A stretch of DNA of 64,000 nucleotides from Streptomyces broussonetiae (GCF_009796285.1 NZ_CP047020.1:6448001-6512000); one strand, 5' to 3'. Counted from the stretch's first letter, positions 1 to 10,730 are shown. The notes: generated from the sequence alone by a model not told the origin. Made by a program: numbers and translations.

Positions 1-1998
<1,998 letters not shown>

Positions 1999-2036
1999 CT
2001 GTCGGTCCCTCTTTCAGCCCGGGGGCGGCGCAGTGC

Positions 2037-2077
2037 GCCGTACCGGAGAGCAGCCACGCTCGGCTCTCCGGTACGGC
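2037..2077. repeat. Perfect 15-bp inverted repeat in the glgX/transpeptidase spacer
   Basis: Arms 2037-2051 and 2063-2077 are exact reverse complements with an 11-base loop. The hairpin lies between two divergent genes, where a terminator is not needed, so it is either an operator or a 5'-UTR structure. No T-run follows on either side. Confidence 0.6.
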
Positions 2078-2201
2078 TGCGCCCCTTACGGCTCCGGTGC
2101 GGGCGCGGCGGCTCCCCAACGTGTCGTCCTTCCCTCTTTTCTGCCCAGCGCGTGCGTCGCACTCACGTTTCCCCCGAGCGGGCCCGGTCGTTGAGTCCTG
2201 C

Positions 2202-3416
2202 GTGAGGCACGTACAAGGACGCGCACGGCGCGCGGGGGCCGCGCTGGCCGCGGTACTGACAGGGGCGGCACTGCTGGCGGGCTGTACCAAGGACCCGTTC
2301 GGCCCGGGCGGGACGTTCGGTGATCCCCCCGCACCCGGGGACGTCATCCACATCAGCCCCGACGACGGCGGCAAGGACGTCCGCCCGGACCAGCGGCTGC
2401 GCATCGAGGTGCCGGACGGGCGGCTGGAGAAGGTGCTCGTCGTCAAGTCGCAGGACGCACAGGACTCCGCGGTCCCCGGCCGCATCAGCACCGACGGGCA
2501 GACCTGGCAGCCCGACGACGACCGGCTCGCGCTCGCCGCGAAGTACACCGTCGACGTGGTGGCGGACGACGCCGACGGCCGCCGCACGGCCCGGCACACC
2601 ACCTTCACCACCCTCGTCCCCGACCGGCGGTTCATCGCCTACGTCACGCCCGAGAACCGCGCCACCGTCGGCACCGGCGTGATCGTCTCCCTCTCCTTCA
2701 GCGGGGAGGTCGCCGACCGTGCCGCCGTCGAACGCGCCGTCCGTGTCAGCGCGCAGCCGCCCGTCGAGATCCGCCCGCACTGGTTCGGCAGGAGCCGTCT
2801 GGACTTCCGCCCGGAGCAGTACTGGAAACCCGGCACCGAGGTCACCGTCGACCTGAACCTGCGGGACGTCCAAGGGGCGCCCGGTGTCTACGGGTTGCAG
2901 GACAAGACCTTCGCCTTCACCGTGGGCCGCAGCCAGGTCTCCGTCGTGGACGCCAGGAGGCACACCATGTCGGTGCGGCGCGACGGCCAGTTGCTCGCCA
3001 CCGTGCCGATCACCGCGGGCGCCCCGCAGCACCCGACGTACAACGGCAGGATGGTGGTGATGGACATGCAGGACATCACCCGTATGAACAGCCACACGGT
3101 CGGCTTCGGCGGCGAGTACGACATTCCCGACGTCCCGCACGCCATGAAGCTCACCAACTCCGGGACCTACGTGCACGGCAACTACTGGTCGCCGGACGCC
3201 CCCGGGCACGTCAACGTCAGTCACGGGTGCGTGGGTCTCATGGACGTCAAGGGCGGCAGTTCGGACACGCCCGCGGGCTGGTTCTTCGACCGCAGTCTCG
3301 TCGGTGACGTGGTCGAGGTCGTGGGCAGCAACGACAGGACGGTCGCCGCGGACAACGGCCTGGGCGGCTGGAACATGACCTGGAAGGAGTGGAAGGCGGG
3401 CAGCGCGGTGAAGTAA
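2202..3416 (+). CDS. L,D-transpeptidase lipoprotein (YkuD domain, Ig-like N-terminal domains)
   Basis: This envelope enzyme forms 3-3 peptidoglycan cross-links. The 404-residue product has a lipoprotein leader with lipobox LLAGC, then two Ig-like modules (roughly residues 45-260), and a C-terminal YkuD domain. The catalytic block has HGNYW, then SHGCVGL carrying the nucleophile cysteine, as in actinobacterial Ldt enzymes. GTG at 2202 is chosen because it directly begins the leader; the frame is open further upstream but encodes no sensible protein. The next gene is a close paralogue in the same direction, 157 bases downstream, so a tandem duplication is likely. Confidence 0.9.
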   Translation: MRHVQGRARRAGAALAAVLTGAALLAGCTKDPFGPGGTFGDPPAPGDVIHISPDDGGKDVRPDQRLRIEVPDGRLEKVLVVKSQDAQDSAVPGRISTDGQTWQPDDDRLALAAKYTVDVVADDADGRRTARHTTFTTLVPDRRFIAYVTPENRATVGTGVIVSLSFSGEVADRAAVERAVRVSAQPPVEIRPHWFGRSRLDFRPEQYWKPGTEVTVDLNLRDVQGAPGVYGLQDKTFAFTVGRSQVSVVDARRHTMSVRRDGQLLATVPITAGAPQHPTYNGRMVVMDMQDITRMNSHTVGFGGEYDIPDVPHAMKLTNSGTYVHGNYWSPDAPGHVNVSHGCVGLMDVKGGSSDTPAGWFFDRSLVGDVVEVVGSNDRTVAADNGLGGWNMTWKEWKAGSAVK

Positions 3417-3573
3417 CCAGGTGAGGGGCCTTGGGCCGGGGCCGCGGTGGCGGGCGGAAGTTGCGACGCAACGGTGACATTCGCCTGACACCCTGCTCAA
3501 AACCAGGCGGCTAATATGCGCGCACCAGTGTGGTGGGGAGCGGGCCAGGCCAGGCCCGACGAGGGGAGACGAC

Positions 3574-4818
3574 TTGAACGTGCGGCCAATATCGGGGGCG
3601 TCGGCGACGGGGCGGCGAGGCCGTGGGGGACGGCGGGGCGGTACGGGTCTCGCGCTGATATCCGGGGCCCTGGTGCTGTCGCTCGCGGCCTGCGGCGGGG
3701 GCGGCGGCAAGGGGGCGGACGACGGCAAGGGAGCCGTTACCCAGCAGGGCAAGCAGCAGTCGACGGCAGCCGTCACCATCTCGCCCAGGTCCGGCGCCAC
3801 CGGCGTCGACACGAGCGGCGCGCTCAAGGTCGACGCCGCCCGGGGCAAGCTGACCGAGGTGACCGTCAAGGACGGCAAGGGCACGAAGATCGACGGCAGC
3901 ATCACCGGCGGGGGCGCGTCCTGGACGCCGTCGACCCATCTGGCCGCCGCCACCAAGTACACGGTGCACGCGGTCGCGAAGGACTCCGAGGGCCGCGAGA
4001 GCGCCGAGGACTCCACCTTCACCACGCTCACCCCCAAGAACACCTTCCTCGGCTACTTCACCCCTGAGGACGGATCCACCGTCGGCGTGGGCATGCCGTT
4101 CTCCATCAACTTCAACCGGGGCATCACCCAGCCGCAGGCCGTCGAGAAGGCCATCAGGATCACGACGCAGCCCGCGGTGGACGTCGAGGGCCACTGGTTC
4201 GGCAACGACCGCCTCGACTTCCGCCCCGAGAAGTACTGGAAGGAAGGCACGAAGGTCACCGTCGACCTCGACCTCGACGGCGTCGAGGGCCGCTCCGGCG
4301 TCTACGGCAAGCAGCACAAGACCGTGAAGTTCACCATCGGCCGCAACCAGGTCTCCGTCGTGGACGCCAAGCAGCACACGATGAAGATCACCCAGGACGG
4401 CAAGGTCGTCAAGACCCTCCCCGTCACCACCGGCAAGCCCGGCTACGACACCTGGAACGGCCAGATGGTCATCAGCGAGAAGCTCTCGGTGACCCGGATG
4501 AACGGCGAGACGGTCGGCTACGGCGGCGAGTACGACATCAAGGACGTCCCGCACGCCATGCGCCTGACCACGTCCGGCACCTTCATCCACGGCAACTACT
4601 GGGGCGGCGACGCCTTCGGCAACTACAACGCCAGCCACGGCTGCGTGGGCCTGCGCGACGTGCGCGGCGGCTACGACGGCTCCGTCCCCGCGGCCTGGTT
4701 CTTCAACCACTCGCTCATCGGAGACGTGGTCGTCGTCCAGCACGCGCACGAGCGCACGGTGGACCCGTCCAACGGGCTCAACGGGTGGAACATGTCGTGG
4801 GCCGACTGGAAGAAGTGA
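3574..4818 (+). CDS. L,D-transpeptidase lipoprotein, tandem paralogue
   Basis: This is a second Ldt-type 3-3 cross-linking enzyme of 414 residues. It has a basic N-region, a lipobox (LAAC) followed by a Gly/Lys-rich linker, two Ig-like modules and a YkuD domain with HGNYWGG and SHGCVGL. It aligns with the upstream protein throughout, including the HWFG..RLDFRPE segment. The TTG start at 3574 follows the strong ribosome site GAGGGGAG; GTG at 3580 is an alternative two codons in. The gene ends at a strong terminator, so the pair may be one unit or two. Confidence 0.9.
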   Translation: MNVRPISGASATGRRGRGGRRGGTGLALISGALVLSLAACGGGGGKGADDGKGAVTQQGKQQSTAAVTISPRSGATGVDTSGALKVDAARGKLTEVTVKDGKGTKIDGSITGGGASWTPSTHLAAATKYTVHAVAKDSEGRESAEDSTFTTLTPKNTFLGYFTPEDGSTVGVGMPFSINFNRGITQPQAVEKAIRITTQPAVDVEGHWFGNDRLDFRPEKYWKEGTKVTVDLDLDGVEGRSGVYGKQHKTVKFTIGRNQVSVVDAKQHTMKITQDGKVVKTLPVTTGKPGYDTWNGQMVISEKLSVTRMNGETVGYGGEYDIKDVPHAMRLTTSGTFIHGNYWGGDAFGNYNASHGCVGLRDVRGGYDGSVPAAWFFNHSLIGDVVVVQHAHERTVDPSNGLNGWNMSWADWKK

Positions 4819-4832
4819 CCTTCCGCCGAGGT

Positions 4833-4869
4833 GCGGGCCCGGTGCTGTGACGGACGGCACCGGGCCCGC
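4833..4869 (+). terminator. Intrinsic terminator after the second L,D-transpeptidase gene
   Basis: A perfect 13-bp stem (4833-4845 with 4857-4869) encloses an 11-base loop 14 bases after the stop codon. It lacks a clear T-run, as is common in Streptomyces. Confidence 0.75.
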
Positions 4870-4897
4870 CCGCGTTAGTCCCCGTTAACCTGCCTCC

Positions 4898-5665
4898 ATG
4901 ACCGTCAATCTCGAAGTCGCCGAAGGCGTCGGTACCCTCCGTCTCGACCGGCCGCCGATGAACGCGCTGGACGTCGCCACCCAGGACCGGCTGAAGGAAC
5001 TCGCCGAGGAGGTCACGCGCCGCGACGACGTGCGCGCCGTGGTGATCTACGGCGGCGAGCGGGTGTTCGCGGCGGGCGCGGACATCAAGGAGATGCAGAA
5101 CATGGACCACACCGCGATGGTCCTGCGCTCCCGCGCCCTGCAGGACGCCTTCACGGCCGTGGCCCGCATCCCCAAGCCCGTCGTCGCGGCCGTCACCGGC
5201 TACGCCCTCGGTGGCGGCTGCGAACTGGCCCTGTGCGCCGACTTCCGCATCGCCGCCGACAACGCCAAGCTCGGCCAGCCCGAGATCCTGCTGGGCCTGA
5301 TCCCGGGCGCCGGCGGTACCCAGCGGCTGCCCCGGCTGATCGGCCCCTCCAAGGCCAAGGACCTCATCTTCACGGGCCGTCAGGTCAAGGCCGCCGAGGC
5401 CCTGGAGATCGGCCTGGTGGACCGGGTCGTCCCGGCCGCCGAGGTGTACGAGCAGGCGCGCGCGTGGGCCGCGAAGCTCGCCCAGGGCCCGGCGATCGCC
5501 CTGCGTGCCGCGAAGGAGTCGATCGACGCCGGCCTGGAGGCCGACATCGACACCGGGCTCACCGTGGAACGCAGTTGGTTCGCAGGCCTGTTCGCCACCG
5601 AGGACCGCGAGATCGGCATGCGCAGCTTCGTGGAGGAGGGGCCGGGCAAGGCCAAGTTCCGCTGA
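4898..5665 (+). CDS. Enoyl-CoA hydratase/isomerase family protein
   Basis: This crotonase-fold enzyme of 255 residues probably hydrates trans-2-enoyl-CoA in fatty-acid or amino-acid breakdown. Visible landmarks are the oxyanion-hole segments AAGADIKEM and GYALGGGCELAL, the downstream PEILLGLIPGAGGTQ segment, which carries a conserved glutamate, and the C-terminal helix. Length fits single-domain hydratases. No ribosome site precedes ATG 4898, so the message may be leaderless or start very close by. The stretch 5666-5963 after it has no convincing ORF; it contains a TTGACA at 5713 without a matching -10. Exact substrate is unknown. Confidence 0.88.
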   Translation: MTVNLEVAEGVGTLRLDRPPMNALDVATQDRLKELAEEVTRRDDVRAVVIYGGERVFAAGADIKEMQNMDHTAMVLRSRALQDAFTAVARIPKPVVAAVTGYALGGGCELALCADFRIAADNAKLGQPEILLGLIPGAGGTQRLPRLIGPSKAKDLIFTGRQVKAAEALEIGLVDRVVPAAEVYEQARAWAAKLAQGPAIALRAAKESIDAGLEADIDTGLTVERSWFAGLFATEDREIGMRSFVEEGPGKAKFR

Positions 5666-5963
5666 GCGCCACGGTGTGATCCTCCCCGCAACTTGCGTGC
5701 GTCGTCTTGCAATTGACACGTCGTCTCATCCGGGTCCCTCGATGGAGCGGTTTATGGGAGCCTTAATGCAGCCTTAAACCTGCTCTGTCGAGGAAGCCTG
5801 TCGATTGCCCGGAAGCGAGCCGTCCGCGCAGGTCAACCGGGTTGCATCGGACGTCGGCGTGCCCTCGGCATATGCCGGGCGCGGAGTGGGGCGCGGGGGC
5901 GTGCGGGGGGCGTATTCCTCCGGAACGGCCCCCAAGACGCCTCCGGACGGCCATCATGGGGGC

Positions 5964-6467
5964 ATGGCGGGGCTGGAGGGCATCGAACAGCCACGGGGAC
6001 ACAGTCGTGCGGCCGCGGCACGCTGGTCGCCCGGGGTCGAGGACGAGCAGGCGCTGAAGGCGCTCGAACTGTTCGGAAACCCGGCGGAGATCGAGGTGCC
6101 ACTGCCGTCCCGCCCGGAATCCGCGGCCACCGCCCGCCGGCTCACCCAGGTCGTCGTGCTGCGCACCTGGCGGCTTACCCCCAGACTGGCCGAGGACACG
6201 GTCTTACTCGTGTCGGAACTCGTCGGCAACGCCGTACGGCACACCGGCGCCCGGGTCTTCGGCCTCAGGATGCGCTGCCGCCCCGGCCGGATCCGGGTCG
6301 AGGTCCGCGATCCCTCGCGCGGGCTGCCCTGTCTGATGCCGGTTCAGGAGATGGACATCAGCGGCCGCGGACTCTTCCTCGTGGACAAGCTCTCCGACCG
6401 CTGGGGCGTGGACCTGCTGCCGCGGGGCAAGACGACATGGTTCGAGATGCGGGTGGCCGACCGGTAG
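5964..6467 (+). CDS. ATP-binding anti-sigma-type regulatory protein (HATPase_c, RsbW/SpoIIAB-like)
   Basis: This 167-residue single-domain GHKL ATPase belongs to the large Streptomyces family that binds sigma factors or anti-anti-sigma factors. The N-box LVSELVGNAVRHT, the G1 box VEVRDPS and the G2 box GRGLFLVDKL are all present. ATG 5964 is chosen because a G-rich ribosome site precedes it and the family alignment begins soon after; the open frame upstream lacks family character. A TTA leucine codon at 6204-6206, inside the N-box, makes translation dependent on the bldA tRNA. No partner sigma factor gene is adjacent. Confidence 0.85.
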   Translation: MAGLEGIEQPRGHSRAAAARWSPGVEDEQALKALELFGNPAEIEVPLPSRPESAATARRLTQVVVLRTWRLTPRLAEDTVLLVSELVGNAVRHTGARVFGLRMRCRPGRIRVEVRDPSRGLPCLMPVQEMDISGRGLFLVDKLSDRWGVDLLPRGKTTWFEMRVADR

Positions 6468-6563
6468 CGGGGACATGGCGCTGTCCTTGCGGCATTCTCA
6501 CGGCGACCCGAAATCATCGCTCGTTCGGGGTAATCGGCGGTTTTCTTACCAAACGCGCCTTAA

Positions 6564-7382
6564 ATGGACCGGGTGACCAACACCAACCGACGCGGGGTGC
6601 TGCGTGCGGGCGCCGGACTCGTCGCCGGCGGCGCGCTCGCCGCCGGTTGCGGTGCGGGCCAGGACGGACCACCCGCCACCGCGGGCTCCACGTCTGCTTC
6701 CCCGTCCCCGTCCACCGCGCGCGCCGCCGGCCACCCGTCGGCCGGTGCCCAGGCGGCCCCCGCCCCCCGCGCCTATCCCGGCCTGCCCGCCCAGATCACC
6801 CACGGCCCGCGCACCCGCCCCCAGGTCGCCCTTACCTTCCACGGCCAGGGCGATCCCGGTATCGCCCACTCCCTGCTGAGCACCGCCGAACGACACGGCG
6901 CCCACCTCACCGTGCTGGCCGTCGGTACCTGGCTGGACGAACACCCCGACGTCGCCCGCCGGATCCTCGACGGCGGCCACGACCTGGGCAACCACACCCA
7001 GCGGCACATCTCCGTCAACGCCATGCCCGAGGCCGCCGCCCGCAAGGAGATCACCGACTGCGCGGACCGCCTGAAGAAGCTCACCGGATCCATCGGGACC
7101 TGGTTCCGCCCCTCCCGGTCCCCGGTCGCCTCGCCGCTGGTCGCCCGGCTCGCCCGCGAGGCCGGCTACCCGCACGTGCTGTCGTACGACGTCGACTCGC
7201 TCGACTACACGAGCCCTGGCGCCGCCGCCGTCACCCGCAAGGTTCTCGCCGAAGTCAGGAACGGGTCGGTGGTGAGCATGCACTTCGGGTACCCGGGCAC
7301 CGTCGCCGCCCTGCCCGACGTCCTCCACGAACTCGACCGCCGTGCCCTGCGCGCGGTCACCACCACGGAGCTGCTGAGCTGA
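6564..7382 (+). CDS. Polysaccharide-deacetylase-like protein with altered catalytic motif
   Basis: This 272-residue exported NodB-fold protein starts with a twin-arginine leader (NRRGVLRAG) that also carries a lipobox (LAAGC), then a Pro/Ala/Ser linker, then the deacetylase domain from about residue 85. The metal-binding NHTQRH motif is intact. The usual TFDDG motif reads TFHGQGD, replacing the catalytic base and a metal ligand, and the usual RPPYG reads RPSRSP. It may therefore be catalytically altered or only carbohydrate-binding. GTG 6573 is an alternative start three codons in. Its TGA overlaps the next gene's ATG (7382) by one base, so the two are translationally coupled. Confidence 0.82.
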   Translation: MDRVTNTNRRGVLRAGAGLVAGGALAAGCGAGQDGPPATAGSTSASPSPSTARAAGHPSAGAQAAPAPRAYPGLPAQITHGPRTRPQVALTFHGQGDPGIAHSLLSTAERHGAHLTVLAVGTWLDEHPDVARRILDGGHDLGNHTQRHISVNAMPEAAARKEITDCADRLKKLTGSIGTWFRPSRSPVASPLVARLAREAGYPHVLSYDVDSLDYTSPGAAAVTRKVLAEVRNGSVVSMHFGYPGTVAALPDVLHELDRRALRAVTTTELLS

Positions 7383-8569
7383 TGCGAACCACGAAAGCCG
7401 CCCGGCTGCTGGCCGCCGGCGCCGCCCTCACCGCCCTGACGCTGCTGTCCGCGTGCAGTTCCGGATCCTCGAAAGGCGAGAACCAGGACCTCGGCAGCAA
7501 GCCCCCGGTCCAGCCGCAGGTGCGGCAGAACCGGGTGAACGTGCTGCCCGGGATGCCGCCGGTGGAGAACCCGGAGGACCTCTACAGCGCCGACCGACCG
7601 GGCCAACTCTCCCCGGTGGTCAAGGACTTCCCCTCCCGGGTGTACGTCCCCAACACCAACTCCAACACCGTCACCGTCATCGACCCCGAGACCTACAAGG
7701 TCATCGACACGATCCCGGTCGGCCGCCAGCCCCAGCACGTCGTACCGTCCTGGGACCTCAAGACCCTGTGGGTCAACAACGATCTCGGCAACAGCCTCAC
7801 GCCCATCGACCCCAAGACCGGCAAGGCCGGCAAGGCGGTGGCCGTGCACGACCCGTACAACCTGTACTTCACGCCCGACGGCAAGTACGCCGTCGTCATG
7901 GCCTCCATGGACCGCCAGCTGGTCTTCCGTGACGCGCACACCATGAAGGTCGTCAAGGCCGTGCCGGTCCACTGCTACGGCGTCAACCACGCCGACTTCT
8001 CCCCGGACGGCCGCTACTTCATCGTCTCCTGCGAGTTCAGCGGTGAGCTGCTCAAGGTCGACACCGCGAAGATGGAGGTCGTCGACCACCGGAAGCTGCC
8101 GTACCGCGGAGCGATGCCGCAGGACGTCAAGATCTCCCCGGACGGCAAGCTGTTCTACATCGCCGACATGGTCGCCGACGGTCTGTGGATCCTCGACGGC
8201 GACAACTTCACCAGGCCGCGTTTCCTCTACACCGGCAAGGGCTGCCACGGCCTCTACATCAGCCGCGACTCCCGCGAGATGTACATCTCCAACCGGGGCG
8301 AGGGCACCATCTCCGTCTTCGACTTCACCCTGGACAAGCTCACCAAGAAGTGGCGGCTGCCCGGTGGCGGCAGCCCCGACATGGGCGGTGTGTCGGCCGA
8401 CGGCAAGGTGCTGTGGCTGTCCGGCCGCTACAACTCCGAGGTGTACGCCATCGACACGAAGACCGGCAAGCAGCTCGCCCGTATCCAGGTCGGCAGCGGC
8501 CCGCACGGACTCGCCGTCTACCCGCAGCCGGGCCGCTACTCGCTCGGCCACACCGGCGTCTTCCGCTGA
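7382..8569 (+). CDS. YncE-like beta-propeller lipoprotein
   Basis: This 395-residue exported lipoprotein (lipobox LLSAC) is followed by a linker and repeated YVTN-type blades such as VYVPNTNSNTVTVID, LFYIADMVADGLWIL and MYISNRGEGTISVFD. These form a seven-bladed propeller used for binding rather than catalysis. Coupling to the deacetylase-like gene suggests a joint role on the cell surface, perhaps with a glycan. It ends 34 bases inside the oppositely oriented GNAT gene, so the two transcripts overlap tail to tail. Confidence 0.85.
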   Translation: MRTTKAARLLAAGAALTALTLLSACSSGSSKGENQDLGSKPPVQPQVRQNRVNVLPGMPPVENPEDLYSADRPGQLSPVVKDFPSRVYVPNTNSNTVTVIDPETYKVIDTIPVGRQPQHVVPSWDLKTLWVNNDLGNSLTPIDPKTGKAGKAVAVHDPYNLYFTPDGKYAVVMASMDRQLVFRDAHTMKVVKAVPVHCYGVNHADFSPDGRYFIVSCEFSGELLKVDTAKMEVVDHRKLPYRGAMPQDVKISPDGKLFYIADMVADGLWILDGDNFTRPRFLYTGKGCHGLYISRDSREMYISNRGEGTISVFDFTLDKLTKKWRLPGGGSPDMGGVSADGKVLWLSGRYNSEVYAIDTKTGKQLARIQVGSGPHGLAVYPQPGRYSLGHTGVFR

Positions 8570-9210
8570 CGCGGGGCGAGCGCCCGCTGCAGCAACAGCG
8601 CCTCCGCGCCCACCGCGCGGTAGCCGGCCGCCTGGAACGCCCGCATGCTGCGGGCGTTCCCGGGTGAGACCTGCGCCCACAGCGGCTCCGTGGCGAGCTG
8701 CCGCGCGGCCGTCACCAGCCGCCGCCCCAGGCCCTGCTGCCGTACCCCCTCGTCCACCTCCACCGACACCTCCAGCCGCCCGGCGACCCCGCGCCCGAGG
8801 ACCAGCACCCCGCCCCGCGCCTGCCAGACGCGCACCTCGTCGCGCCGGGCCCGGGCGTAGGCGACGCGGGGATGGCCGGGGTCCTCGATCTCCCGCAGCG
8901 CGAGCGGCGGCCGGCCTTGCAGCGGGTCGGCCACCAGCAGCGCGTCGACGACGTCACAGGAACGGCCGGTGCGGTCCATGAGGGCGCAGAGGAAGCGCGG
9001 GCTCGTCGCCGCCGACAGGGGGTCGCCGTCCAGGGCGCGCAGTGTCGCCCGTACCCAGGCCGGATCCTCGTCGGTGAAGACGACCGCGTGGGCCGTGAAG
9101 GACAGCGCCCCCGCGTCCCGGGCCGACGGCTGCGGCACCACCACCGTACGGCCGTCCGCCGGCGGGAAGACGCCCCGCGCCGCCGCATCCAGAATGTCCC
9201 GCAAGGTCAC
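8536..9210 (-). CDS. GNAT-family N-acetyltransferase
   Basis: The 224-residue protein has a C-terminal GNAT fold. The acetyl-CoA loop is RQQGLGRRLV, followed by a SPGNARSMRAFQAAGYRAV segment typical of motif B. The N-terminal hundred residues resemble no domain I can name. GTG at 9210 is preceded by AAGGAG at good spacing. It diverges from the MerR gene with only 51 bases between start codons, so the MerR protein probably also affects it. Acceptor substrate is unknown. Confidence 0.8.
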   Translation of the reverse strand: MTLRDILDAAARGVFPPADGRTVVVPQPSARDAGALSFTAHAVVFTDEDPAWVRATLRALDGDPLSAATSPRFLCALMDRTGRSCDVVDALLVADPLQGRPPLALREIEDPGHPRVAYARARRDEVRVWQARGGVLVLGRGVAGRLEVSVEVDEGVRQQGLGRRLVTAARQLATEPLWAQVSPGNARSMRAFQAAGYRAVGAEALLLQRALAPRQRKTPVWPSE

Positions 9211-9223
9211 AGGCGCCCGCTCC

Positions 9224-9254
9224 TTGAGTCTCCACCCACTGGAAGGCCCAGACT
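9224..9254 (+). promoter_or_regulatory. MerR-type promoter with 19-bp spacer
   Basis: TTGAGT (9224-9229) and CAGACT (9249-9254) are separated by 19 bases, the over-long spacing typical of MerR-controlled promoters. The dyad GAGTCT...AGACTC lies between 9226 and 9255. Seven bases after the -10 lies the merR ATG (9262), so the transcript is probably leaderless and autoregulated. Confidence 0.6.
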
Positions 9255-9261
9255 CCCAGAC

Positions 9262-10173
9262 ATGACCGACGACGGCACCGGACTCCTCACCATCGGCGAG
9301 CTGGCCCGGGTCACCGGGCTGACCGTGCGCACCATCCGCTACTGGTCCGACGAGGGCGTGCTCACCCCCATGGCCCGTTCCTCGGGCGGCTACCGGCTCT
9401 ACGACACCGCCTGTGTGGCCCGCCTGGAGCTGATCCGCACGCTGCGCGAGCTGGGGCTCGGCCTCGCGGACGTGCGCCGGGTGCTGGCCGGGGAGCGTTC
9501 GGTGGCCGAGGTGGCGGCCACGCATGTGGTGGCGCTGGACGCGCAGATCAGGGCGCTGAAGGTGACCCGGGCCGTGCTGTCGACGGTCGCCAGGAGAGGC
9601 TCGACGGCCAAGGAGATGACCCTGATGAACAAGCTCGCCCGGCTGTCCGCGGCGCAGCGGCAGCAGATCGTGGACGACTTCGTGGAGGAGATCTTCCACG
9701 GGCTGGACACGGCCGACCCGTGGATCCGCGAGCGGACCCGCAGCATCGGCGTGCAGTTGCCCGACGACCCGACACCGCAGCAGGTCGACGCCTGGGTGGA
9801 GCTGGCGGAACTGCTGCAGAACCCCGATTTCCGGGCCGCGATGCGCCGGATGATCGAGTACAACGCCGCCGATCGCACCCCGGACACCCCGGCCGGCGCC
9901 TCCGCGACGTTCTTCAAGCGGCTGGTCGAGCTGGCCGGTGGGGCACGGGAGCGGGGCGTGGCACCCGAGTCGCCCGAGGCGGACGCGGTCCTGACCGAAC
10001 TGCTCGGCGAGGGCACCGACCGTGCGGCCGTGCTCCGCCGTATCGACCTCGGCAACGAGGTGGCCCGCTACCGGGAGTTGGCGGCCGTGATCAAGGGCGA
10101 GTCGGAGCCGCCGAGGTTCCAGGAGGAGGTCGGCTGGGTGGTCGCGGCGCTGAGGGCCTGGCCGGGCCGTTAA
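9262..10173 (+). CDS. MerR-family transcriptional regulator
   Basis: The 303-residue protein has an N-terminal MerR winged helix (TIGELARVTGLTVRTIRYW...GYRLYD, residues 10-50), a dimerisation helix, and a long C-terminal region of about 200 residues. That region is helical and has no cysteine cluster, so a metal sensor is unlikely and an organic ligand more probable. ATG 9262 is supported by the promoter geometry. The divergent GNAT gene is its likely co-target. Confidence 0.9.
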   Translation: MTDDGTGLLTIGELARVTGLTVRTIRYWSDEGVLTPMARSSGGYRLYDTACVARLELIRTLRELGLGLADVRRVLAGERSVAEVAATHVVALDAQIRALKVTRAVLSTVARRGSTAKEMTLMNKLARLSAAQRQQIVDDFVEEIFHGLDTADPWIRERTRSIGVQLPDDPTPQQVDAWVELAELLQNPDFRAAMRRMIEYNAADRTPDTPAGASATFFKRLVELAGGARERGVAPESPEADAVLTELLGEGTDRAAVLRRIDLGNEVARYRELAAVIKGESEPPRFQEEVGWVVAALRAWPGR

Positions 10174-10232
10174 TCTGACCAGCGTCAGTACGCCAGCACG
10201 GCATGAGAAACACGAGCAAAAGGGGCGGATCG

Positions 10233-10445
10233 GTGGCGGACATCGAGGAAGCACGCAAGCAGTTCGAGCGGATCGACGCGAACGGTGACGGATTCATCAC
10301 CGCCGCCGAGTTCAAGCAGGCCCTGGCCGAGGGGGGCGACTGGAACGTCACCGAGACGGTGGCGGAGTCCCTCATCAAGCAGCGCGACCTGAACGGCGAC
10401 AAGGTCCTGTCGTTCGACGAGTTCTGGGCCTACCTGAACAAGTGA
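10233..10445 (+). CDS. Small EF-hand calcium-binding protein (CabD-like)
   Basis: The 70-residue cytoplasmic protein contains two EF-hand loops, DANGDGFITAAE and DLNGDKVLSFDE. Both have acidic or amide ligands at positions 1, 3 and 5 and glutamate at 12, so both should bind calcium. It resembles the small Streptomyces calcium sensors of the CabD type. GTG 10233 has a GGGGCGGA ribosome site and gives the family length; an upstream ATG at 10203 would add ten unconserved residues. A very strong terminator follows. Confidence 0.88.
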   Translation: MADIEEARKQFERIDANGDGFITAAEFKQALAEGGDWNVTETVAESLIKQRDLNGDKVLSFDEFWAYLNK

Positions 10446-10465
10446 CGCGCAGGTGACGCGCCCGA

Positions 10466-10511
10466 GGGGGTGCCCCGGCCGGACGGAATCCTCCGGCGGC
10501 GGGGCACCCCC
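10466..10511 (+). terminator. Strong intrinsic terminator after the EF-hand gene
   Basis: Arms 10466-10476 and 10501-10511 match perfectly (GGGGGTGCCCC type). The interior also folds (GCCGGA with TCCGGC), giving a long compound stem. Confidence 0.85.
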
Positions 10512-10551
10512 TTCGTTCTGCGGTCCCCTCTCTGCGCGCGCAGCACCTCGC

Positions 10552-10730
10552 TCACCGGGCCACCGCCCGGTTCACCGCGGACAGCACCGCCTGCACCGAG
10601 GCCTCGGGACCGCGGGCGCCCCGGCCCGCGCCCCACAGGACCCGGTCGCCGACCCGGCACTCGGCGTAGGCGACCACCTCGCCGTCCACGTCCGGCTGCT
10701 CCACCACGCCCCGTACCTCACCGGGTGCCC
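10552..10730 (-). pseudogene. Remnant of a LeuA-type C-terminal regulatory domain
   Basis: The last 55 or so codons before the stop at 10552 read like the end of 2-isopropylmalate synthase: an AYAECRVGDRVLWGAG segment, then ASVQAVLSAVNRA. The catalytic barrel is absent, and the frame upstream has no LeuA character and no convincing start. I read it as a decayed leuA-like fragment. The region 10446-10982 otherwise holds only the terminator and a second remnant. Confidence 0.6.

Noticed and set aside
2163-4043. Long minus-strand frame over the two transpeptidase genes
   Set aside because: Sequence is a low-complexity shadow; both plus-strand genes have clear motifs.
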